From contig JAQOOI010000079.1 of assembly GCA_028554645.1 (NCBI GenBank), positions 1-64,000 of the forward strand: a stretch of DNA of 64,000 bases. Direction: 5' to 3'. Source of the stretch: Omphalotus guepiniiformis (Eukaryota > Basidiomycota > Agaricomycetes > Agaricales > Omphalotaceae). The position numbers and the translations under genes were made by a program. Under the pieces are notes generated by a model. It saw only the letters and a program-made list of their open reading frames with translations. It did not search any database and had not been told where the DNA came from. Shown here in pieces: positions 56,408-64,000 of this stretch. Every line of letters starts with the position of its first letter. Positions within the stretch are counted from its first letter, which is position 1.

Positions 56408-56974
56408 TGCAAATGCTGGATTGTGTAGATGGGTAGATGGTGAGATATGGTGAGATAAAACGATCAACAAGAACACGTGCATACCAAAAGGCCAAAGTTT
56501 TATTTATTCTTAAAGAATGTTCAAATATAAACAAATATCTTTCCCGGGTAATTTCGCTTACGCCGAATATTGCCCTCCTTGTAGTGTCGTACGATATGGG
56601 TAGCATTTCGTACGAACATATAACTTAAAAAGTGAGTGTTCACCAAATTTAATAGAATGGGTCCAAAGTGTATGATACAATACTTACTTCAATTTACAAA
56701 GTGCCGTTCGAGATAATTGCTTGGCCCGCCACAGCCCAGACATCCCCATTTTTTTTTTTTACCTCTCTACGACATCTCGGTATCTCGGTATCCTTCGAGC
56801 CCGAGACCCTTATAGGCACACCAATCACGCTCGTCTATGTTTCTTTGGATATAATCGCGCTTAGCGTACATGAAGCTCATTGACTGTAGATGCATAGAAA
56901 CCTCGGACAAGATTCAGCGTTTTTAGATAACATAGTTGTGCTTGTACAACATGTCAAACAACCTTTGATGCATT
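56408..56974. repeat. Intergenic with second copy of the short dispersed repeat
   Basis: About 56727-56830 matches 54469-54560 in the same orientation (GCCCGCCACAGCCCAGACAT, a 12-base T run, TACCTCTC, CACACCAATCACGC). No gene is seen. Confidence 0.55.
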
Positions 56975-59900
56975 CTAACGTAAATTCTTCAAGCGGGGAT
57001 CGTTATCGTTCATAGGCGTGTCAGTGCGCCCCTTGACGAGTGAAAATTTCGTCGCCAGTCTGTGTATGAGAGGAATGTCAACGGAAAAGATGATTTTCAA
57101 TAAGAACGTGAATGCGTACTTCAACAGGAAATTGGGGAGAGTGAGATTGAGAGAAGGCTTGACCTTCAAAGAAGTTCTACGATGCTTCACAGAGTCTAAC
57201 CAAGCCTGATCATAGAAGTTGACAGGAAGACCAGAAGGTGCTCCCTCATAAATCGGTTCACGCCTGTTGGATTCGTACCGTGCGACTGGAAATGTGCCCT
57301 TGGCATACTTCTTGTCGTAAAGATATCGGGCCTCAATGTGAAGTGCTGAAAGGCAACCCAAAAAGTCTTCCAGTTCCTGTGATCTCCAATCAAATTTTGT
57401 GATATGAAAGTAGTCTTCATTGTCCGTGTCAGTTTCGTCCGCACTCATAACGTCCATTGTCAGGTAACGGCCGACTACTTGCAAGTGGCCCATCTCAGAA
57501 GGGTAAAGTAAGACTTTTGCTTCGAGTGCTAGGGCACGACGTTCCATCAACTAGCGTGATAATTAAGCTCTATTGTGTGAACAGGGGACGTGGGCTTACC
57601 CTTCGTCGTCGAGCATTTATCCTGACCAGCTTCTGAGCGTGAAGGGTCGACTCTGACTTGCGGGATCCACGCCCGTAAATCAGTTTCAGTTGTTTCAAAT
57701 ATGTGCGAAAAATGTTTTTGACTTCCGTGATGCTGACATCGCTGCACTCCGGCTTGGTTACAAACTCATTCGCAAAGTCATCCGCCGCGGCCCTATTCCA
57801 ATCCGTCCATACACCTTTCGATTCAAGGTCCAGACGTAGGTGACGCAGGTTAGGGCCCTCCCCTTTGCCTTTGCTCCATTGCCGAATCTCCTTTGCTGTG
57901 ACAGATTCTAGGACATTATCATCGCCATGCGTCAGCGACTTCACCTCTGTCCGAACCATGCGTTGAAGATCGAGCCTTTCCTGCGCACGATGTCGAATAT
58001 GACTACGGCCTTTACCTGAAGCGAGATTGGGCATTTCGGACTTGACACTATTGTCAGCCTGAGGGACGCCTGACTCTAAAAATCCTAAGTGGTTATAAAC
58101 GAGATTGAGGAGCATAGGGTGGCTGATGTCCTGATGCAAACGAAACATTGAATTAGAACCTGTCAATACTGCACGAATTTCATGTAGCGACTTACCCCCG
58201 ACTTCAGCAAAACAAGGAAGTGCTTTTTCTGCACTTTGTATCAGCAGATGCTCAATATAAAAAAGGGCGTTTGTACTTACCCATTCAGCATCCCGAACTT
58301 TGTCAATCAGCAGCAAAATTTGCGCCTCTAAAAACGTAGACGTATCATCTGATGAATTATTCCCATCCTTTGCTGGGGAAAATGCAGACTTCTCATCTGT
58401 GTCCTTAGACAGAGAGGAGAGTGAGAACACTTCGCCAGAAGCCTCTGTATCATCACCCATTGTGAAGTCATCCCCATGGTCGACTTCCTCTTCTATTGTC
58501 GATACGCGTCCTTCATCCAGATCCACGGTGGAACCTTCAGAATCATCATCCGTAACGTGATGTGCATTGGCAGATGCATCAGTGTCCTGGTCCTTGACAA
58601 AAGAGGCATCGTCAGAGACTCCATTACAGCTCTCCATATCTTCGCTGAGCTGGTAGGTACCGTTACGCTCTGGACTTCGAGAGCTATCTGTGTTGTCCGT
58701 TGAGGCACACTTGTCCATCATCTCCCCGTTGGAGATATCATGGAAAGCTTCCTCGGTGCCCTCTGCATCACTGTCCAGCGTGTCGTGCAGAGTTGCATCG
58801 ACGCCTTGATTCTTGAGGGAGAAAGTGTCATCACAGTAGTCGACCTGGATAGAAGCTTCTTCAGAGGAACCCCTATGATCAGCATCGTCTATTGCAGGAA
58901 GAGTTGTGATACGGGTGAGGGGCGAGTACCTCAAGCCAGGTGCGGGTCGGCTACACCTAGGGGAGAAGTCTTCGGCCAGTTCATCATCCTCCTCAGCATC
59001 TGAACTGCTGTAAAATCCTATCTTGTCTGTTCGTCGGGGATTCGCGTGCCTCAGAGGACGGGACCGGTGAGAACGAGAACGGCGAGAACGGCGAGGCCGT
59101 GAGGACATTATCACACTTGAGTTAGCTACTAGGCACTCTGTACCAGAGCGAGAACTCTGCGACGCATCAGCAGAGTCCAGTGAGAATCTTGTTTCACTTT
59201 CGATAGCATGCGTTGAGGTGAAAGAGCCGCTATACTCTGCATAGAGCATCGACTTGTCACTGGTTGTTCGAAATCGTTGTCCCTCGCTACTGTGGGGATG
59301 AACGCGTGGACGCAGAAGTGAGAGGCTCGAGCCAGAGGTACCAGTGTCTGAATACTGCGTGGCGCAGGTCAAAACCTCAGATAGAACAGTAGGCGAGGTA
59401 GCCTCTAAGCTGGCTTCCTTGCTAGTCCATGAAGGCCGGAATAACTTAGGTGTAGCGACCCTCTGATTACGATCCGAGTCACAGTCTAAGTCACAAGGGG
59501 ACATATGTTCATCCTCGGATAGAATCACGGACGATACGGACCAGCCATCCTCTCGCAAGCGTGTATTAGACGTACATTCGTCCTCGGATGGAACCATGGA
59601 TGAGACGGACGATAAAGACCAGCTACCTTCTCGCAAGCGAGTGTCGTTAGATATATGTTCATCCTCAGATAGAATCACGGACGAGACGGACCAGCCATCC
59701 TCTCGCAAGCGCGTATCATTAGACCTGCATTCGTCCTCGGATGGAACCATGGATGAGACGGACGATGAAGACCAGCTACCTTCTCGCAAGCGAGTGTCGT
59801 TAGATATATGTTCATCCTCAGATAGAACCACGGACGAAATGGACCAGCCATCCTCTCGCAAGCGCGTGTCATTAGACCTGCATTCATCCTCGGATGGAAC

Positions 59901-60913
59901 CATGGATGAGACGGACGAGACAGACGATAAAGACCGGCTATCTTCTCGCAAGCGAGTGTCGTTAGATATATTTGCATCGTCGGATGGAATCACGGACGAG
60001 ACCGACGTCATGGACCGGCCATCCTCTCGCACGCCCGTGTCATTGTTGAGGTAGGGAGACGTGCTGAGTTCGAAGACGGACATATGCTCGTCCTCAAACA
60101 GTAACGTCGACGCCGCCGAATCTGAGTCGTCAGAGCCACTCCGTGAACCGTCCATCACGTATTCGACATCATCTAACCTCGGGAAAATAACACTACCCGA
60201 GCTAAGCTCAGAAGACGAGCAAACGACAGCAGTGTCATTGAGGGGTGTAGTCGAACGTAAAGAAAGTAAGCCGGATATATCTGAATGTTGCACTGTCAAC
60301 GAAACAGGGCCCTGGAGTCCTATTGGCGAATGTTGAGGTTGTGCAGTTTGCACACCGGTGACCATTCCATCTAGCACCACAATGAGTACTCGAATTGTTC
60401 TAAAGATTGCCTTTAGATTCACCTTCCGGATTGAAACTTTCGAGCTGCGTCGAAGAGTCATTGGTGAATTCTGGTGCCACTGCAGAAGTCATAGAATCGG
60501 TCATCGGCGAATAACTCGAACAACGAACGACATACCCTGCTGACCAGACCCTGTAATCGGCGATAGAAGGGTCTTCTCAAAGCTATCTTCAAAGCTATGA
60601 TGCCCTGGTACAAAGATACCATGAGTCAACGTGTTCAAGACATTTGGTACAACGACTTGCCCCGAGGTGCAATGAGACGTGAATTGTTCGGTAGTGTGGT
60701 GTCAGCGGTCTTTTTGCGTTTATTAGGCCCCGGAAATTCACGCCTTGGAGTGCCAGTTGTTCCTGCCACTCGAGACTCGGTTGATATCCGACTCGAAGTA
60801 GATGATGCGGGAGATGAAGTGCGTTTTCGCTTCGCGGCGTTATGTGTGGTACTCGGCTCTACCGAGTAAGTGCGATCATGAATTCGATCCAAAACTTCGA
60901 ATGAGTGGTGCAT
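56975..60913 (-). CDS. Large Ser/Asp-rich hypothetical protein, at least four exons
   Basis: Verified exons are 60423-60479, 57600-60370 and 56975-57550, with an upstream exon ending at 60536. Introns use GTATGT, GTGAAT and GTAAGC donors, and phases agree. The 5' end is uncertain; MHHSFEVLDRIHD at 60913 is a candidate start with a KRKR nuclear-type motif. The first half is very acidic and Ser-rich with internal repeats (DTRLREDGWSVSS, SEDEHISN). A basic patch RPRRSRRSRSHRSR lies mid-protein. The C-terminal 350 residues are globular: KEIRQWSKGKGEGPNLRHL, NIFRTYLKQLKLIYGRG, RRRLMERRALALEAK, TMDVMSADETD, LPVNFYDQAWLD. I recognise this ending as recurrent in basidiomycete genomes but know no function. 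About 1,000-1,100 residues. Confidence 0.65.
59510..60055. repeat. Coding minisatellite
   Basis: Higher-order tandem repeats of roughly 180 bp are made of pairs of about 60-90-bp units encoding SNDTRLRE plus DGWSVSSV or GSWSLSSV and SEDEH or SEDEC. They lie in frame in the acidic half of the protein. Confidence 0.85.
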
Positions 60914-61431
60914 TCTACTTGAAGATCAACTGCAAGCTGGACAAGCAGAGACAGAGTCAGGCTTCGTTAGAGTCGTTACGCCTATCTGTCAGCAGAGGAG
61001 CAACGTACTGGACGTGTTAGTTAGTGTGCGTGAAGAAGGTTGTGGCAAGAAGGGGAGAATTCCAGTGATATAAAAGGCCATTGCAAGTGCGTTGCGTTTT
61101 CTATCCAGCCCCAGGACAAACGGTTGCCGGTAGAAGAAGGGGAGCAGTGTCTCAAAGGGGCCGGGCCGTGACCAAATCATGGCTCTTCTCACTGCAGAGT
61201 CTCTTTGCTTCAATGAAGACCACGGCCACGTTGCAATCTTAAACAGAAACGAATTCATGTCTTTATGTTCTACAATGGGACAGTCGGCGTTGTACAAGTA
61301 CTTCAGCTGCCGCTTTATGCTCGCCACTCGTTTTCTCTCCCAACCTTGACTTCACTCGGCGCTGAGCCTCTGTTTTACTGTCTTGTTGAAATACTTGGAA
61401 CTACTTCCCCAGGCGTCAGCATATATTTGGC

Positions 61432-62837
61432 ATGGCTGGTCTCATTGCCAAACGGTTCGTCACGAAAGACTCATCTCAATTAATCTCTAAGGTAGGTATA
61501 TAGATTTCATTTCAATCGCTCTACCTCACCTTGTGCTGCAGCTCATACCTACTCCTACTGAACGTCATGCGGGTATGAAGGCCCCAAATTCAGTGACCCC
61601 AGAAGGCAGGACCAAGAAGGGCGACACGAATTGCTTCCCGAACGATATGTCATTGGATGGCAGTGGCAGCACCACGTCGGGGGTTCGCGAAGAAATCATG
61701 CTCCATGGCCAGCAATCTTCGGCGAAGATGTTTTTATCGCGCGCTCACACATTGCTAGCCGTCTTCATCGCCGTAATGTCCGTCCTCGCAGCATTGGTCA
61801 AAGTGTCGTCGTCCCTGGCGCAAGCCTCCTCACCTCAGAACACGGCGAAGCGGCAATTTATGCTGTTCCTTTGCTACAGCGCCAACGCCGTCTGCATCAT
61901 GCAGAGTTTTTACTCTGGAGAGTATGCACTCAATTGTCATGCAGAAAACTATCATCGTTCCTGGGGTGTGTCCAACGCTGACACAACCGTCATTCAAGGC
62001 ACTGTGCTCAACGCCAACACCCCTGCCGTGCTCGACGGCGACACTACCATCATCCCAACGACTAGCGCCCTCAACGGCGACCCTCTAACGGCTGGCCCTA
62101 CCGTCCAAACGACTAGCGTCCTTGACGCCGCCCTTGGCATCGTCCAATGCGCTAGTGCGGTCCACACTGCCAGTGATGTCATCCAACATTCAATCAGCAG
62201 TGGCCGGGATCGTGACTATGCATTGTTTGCCAATGGCGGTGAGATCATGCATGAACTCACCTTCCCTTATAATGGTGAAGATCGATCACTCTCAATCAGG
62301 GACAGGATAAATATTCGTCTTTTTGGCTTCTCTCTTGGGCAAGGGCAGGCGCGAAAAGTACCCACAGAAGTGATACTCGAGGAGGATGTCCGCATTGGCT
62401 ATTGCTGGAAGTTCAAGGGCTCTAAGGGGCATGTTGGTATCGCCCTAGCAGCTCCTCTGGGAGTCACTCACGTAACCTTTTTTCATCCGTCTCACGTTGA
62501 GCTGTCTGGCGAAGACCTGAAGCGAGCGCCTAAGTTGATCTGGCTTTGGGCACTTCTATCGCGAGATGCTGTAGAAACACTCTTAGCTGCTAATCTCACA
62601 ACCGTTACCCTGGAGTATTTTGGTGGCTCTCGGTTGAAGACTCACAAGAACGGAGTCTTTGTTCGAATTGCAGAGATCGCTTACGACGCTATGAGAGGTT
62701 ACAAGCAAATTTTCCAGGTAGATGAAGGGGTGGGACGACATGCTACTGACACATTAGTTGTTGATATTAGAGACAACTGGGGTGCAGATAGCACCTGTAT
62801 GTATAGAATCGCAATTCACGGTGTATCGAGTGGGTAG
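61432..62837 (+). CDS. SUN-domain-like membrane protein, two exons (451 aa)
   Basis: Exon 1 (61432-61491, MAGLIAKRFVTKDSSQLISK) and exon 2 (61542-62837) join in phase across a 50-bp intron (GTAGGT...CTGCAG). Residues about 85-105 (LLAVFIAVMSVLAALVKV) form a membrane helix, and a second hydrophobic stretch (MLFLCYSANAVCIM) follows. Residues 160-225 are Thr/Ala-rich with VLNANTPAVLDGDTT-like repeats. The C-terminal 200 residues read DYALFANGGEIM, VILEEDVRIGYCWKFKGSKG, VGIALAAPLGVTHVTFFHP and APKLIWLWAL, matching the order of a SUN domain (CW-F-GS-G core, then an APK-W motif). SUN proteins sit in the inner nuclear membrane and bind KASH partners in the LINC complex. The assignment is by motif order, not search. 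Confidence 0.65.
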
Positions 62838-62928
62838 TAGCCACCTACAGGACACTGAGAGACAATAGACTCGATTCATTGATAGCTTTTACACCTTCAA
62901 CATTGAATTTAAATACACAGTAGGACAA

Positions 62929-63078
62929 CAACAACAACAACAACAACAACCACCACCACCCCAGCCCCCCAGCCCCAGCCTCTGGCTCAGTCACCCACAC
63001 TTTACCTCTGAATATCTCTTAAATAATCGTACTTAAGACTAAGAAAACCCTCCTGAACGAAAAAAAAAAAAAAAAAAA
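62929..63078. repeat. CAA/CCA microsatellite and poly(A) run
   Basis: A CAA/CCA microsatellite occupies about 62929-62960, followed by C-rich AGCCCC repeats. An 18-base A run (20 As with small gaps excluded) lies at 63061-63078. Confidence 0.9.
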
Positions 63079-63187
63079 CCGCATCACCGCTGCCACTACT
63101 GGTGCCGCTCCTAAACGGGGAAACTGGCTAAAAGCCTCCGCTCGCTTAAAAACTCTTCTAGAAAAATTCTCAAAAAAGGCCTGGGCT

Positions 63188-64000
63188 ATGTCGTCAATCG
63201 AGGACGAGCCGATGTTGGCCGAAAATGTGGCTAACACCCCAATCGAACTCCCCTCCACTCCAACCACGCCAACGAGACATCGACGACCGGAGAACGAAAC
63301 CGATGATCTCCCTCCGTTCACTCCACGAAAACCTAGCGCTACCCTGGCCACTATTCTCGACTCTCCTTCGACTCCCCGAAGCCGCACTGTCGCGGTGAGG
63401 CCAGTGGGATTGAAACTAATCATTCGAGGTGCCTACGCAGAAAACGACGCTGTACACGACCCAGTTCGCGTGGTAGAGCTCGCTGTATCTGAAATTCAGA
63501 AACGCGACCGCTCCCTACGAAAAATTTCGGTTGTAGCTCAACCCTTCAAGCAATCCTCTCCCCATCCATCGACGTGTTATCTTGCTCTTGCCCCATCCCT
63601 TCGTCTTCCCGACGCTGAACCCCGAGTTGACCTCCTCGAAGCCTGGAAATCCTCGTTGGCTCTGACCTACTCCGATTGGGAAATCGAATGGGTGCCAAAC
63701 AAGGATGGGACAGATAAAAGGATGTGGCTACGGATCACTGTCTCCAACATCAGGCCCAAGACAGCACGCGCTCCCAACACCTCCGACGAAGCGTGGGCGG
63801 AACACTGCAGAAAAGTCATCACCAGCTCTCTGGATGCCAACGGGAACCTAGTGTATAGCAGCTTCAAGATGGGCTCGAGCGCCATCGTGCTCGAAATGGC
63901 GCTCCCTCAAAATGTGGACGACACTCTTGCTCGCGGCTCAATCCGAATACCAGAACTCTCCTCCCTCCCAATTCCTGTCCACTCGACTCGCTATCACTCG
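63188..64000 (+). CDS. Partial ORF, LINE ORF1 (gag-like) candidate, runs off the window
   Basis: An open frame continues from 63023 to the last base. The first ATG after the poly-Lys run is at 63188 (MSSIEDEPMLAENVANTP). The N-terminus is Pro/Thr/Ser-rich (PSTPTTPTRHRRP, PPFTPRKP). A globular part follows with LKLIIRGAYAENDAV, DPVRVVELAVSEIQKRDRSL, YLALAPSLRLP, SLALTYSDWEIEW and MWLRITVSNIRP. A disordered Thr/Pro-rich leader followed by such an RNA-binding-like fold is common in first ORFs of fungal LINEs. No zinc knuckle or reverse transcriptase is visible before the edge, so this remains a guess. It could also be an unrelated host gene. Confidence 0.4.
   Translation, partial: MSSIEDEPMLAENVANTPIELPSTPTTPTRHRRPENETDDLPPFTPRKPSATLATILDSPSTPRSRTVAVRPVGLKLIIRGAYAENDAVHDPVRVVELAVSEIQKRDRSLRKISVVAQPFKQSSPHPSTCYLALAPSLRLPDAEPRVDLLEAWKSSLALTYSDWEIEWVPNKDGTDKRMWLRITVSNIRPKTARAPNTSDEAWAEHCRKVITSSLDANGNLVYSSFKMGSSAIVLEMALPQNVDDTLARGSIRIPELSSLPIPVHSTRYHS

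Overview
The window is a chromosome end from a filamentous basidiomycete, most likely an Agaricomycete. It opens with telomeric repeats (CCCCTAA/TTAGGGG heptamers with some hexamers). Its genes carry short 45-70 bp GT-AG introns. Several belong to families that are expanded or typical in mushroom-forming fungi: a KDZ-transposon-type TET/JBP dioxygenase, an OrsD-type telomere-linked protein, Mug113-like and Mug135-like proteins, and a divergent SNF2 helicase. The species cannot be named from the sequence.

Layout. 1-97 telomere, whose repeats supply the last codons and the stop of a broken Zn2Cys6 protein. 0.7-6.5 kb: a two-exon coiled-coil protein, a 969-residue three-exon protein of unknown function, and a small basic protein. 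6.5-8.5 kb: a noncoding foldback element full of a 17-bp dyad. 8.6-9.3 kb: an OrsD-type gene cut off at an interstitial telomere tract. 10.4-13.0 kb: tandem units, each carrying a tRNA-like Pol III element. 13.06-15.27 kb: a 1106-bp exact-style tandem duplication with strong hairpins. 15.4-17.4 kb: a TET/JBP dioxygenase pseudogene. 17.6-20.0 kb: minisatellites around a GIY-YIG (Mug113-like) gene. 21.4-25.8 kb: an SNF2 helicase with a damaged Walker B box. 26.2-28.5 kb: a large palindrome. 29.2-30.0 kb: a small two-exon gene. 30.3-41.4 kb: about 11 kb of satellite, first an AT-rich family and then a 30-bp family folded into a giant inverted repeat centred at 36584.5.

Beyond the satellite (41.9-64.0 kb) the sequence is gene-dense: a coiled-coil nuclear-type protein, a degenerate copy of the Golgi/endosomal E3 ligase TUL1/DSC1, a second Mug113-like gene, a coiled-coil protein with a C-terminal membrane segment, a WD40-like protein, a Mug135-like protein, a 1.1k-residue Ser/Asp-rich protein with internal repeats, a SUN-domain-like membrane protein, and the start of an ORF resembling a LINE first ORF that runs off the end.

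No operon-like cooperation is expected. The unifying theme is subtelomeric instability: genes truncated by telomere sequence, palindromes, tandem duplications, nonsense codons and frameshifts. Changes at conserved codons in the TET/JBP and SNF2 genes all fit C-to-T or G-to-A transitions, which would suit RIP-like or deamination mutation, but this is inference. Splice sites were placed by eye from GT/AG signals and frame; those stated with coordinates were checked for phase.
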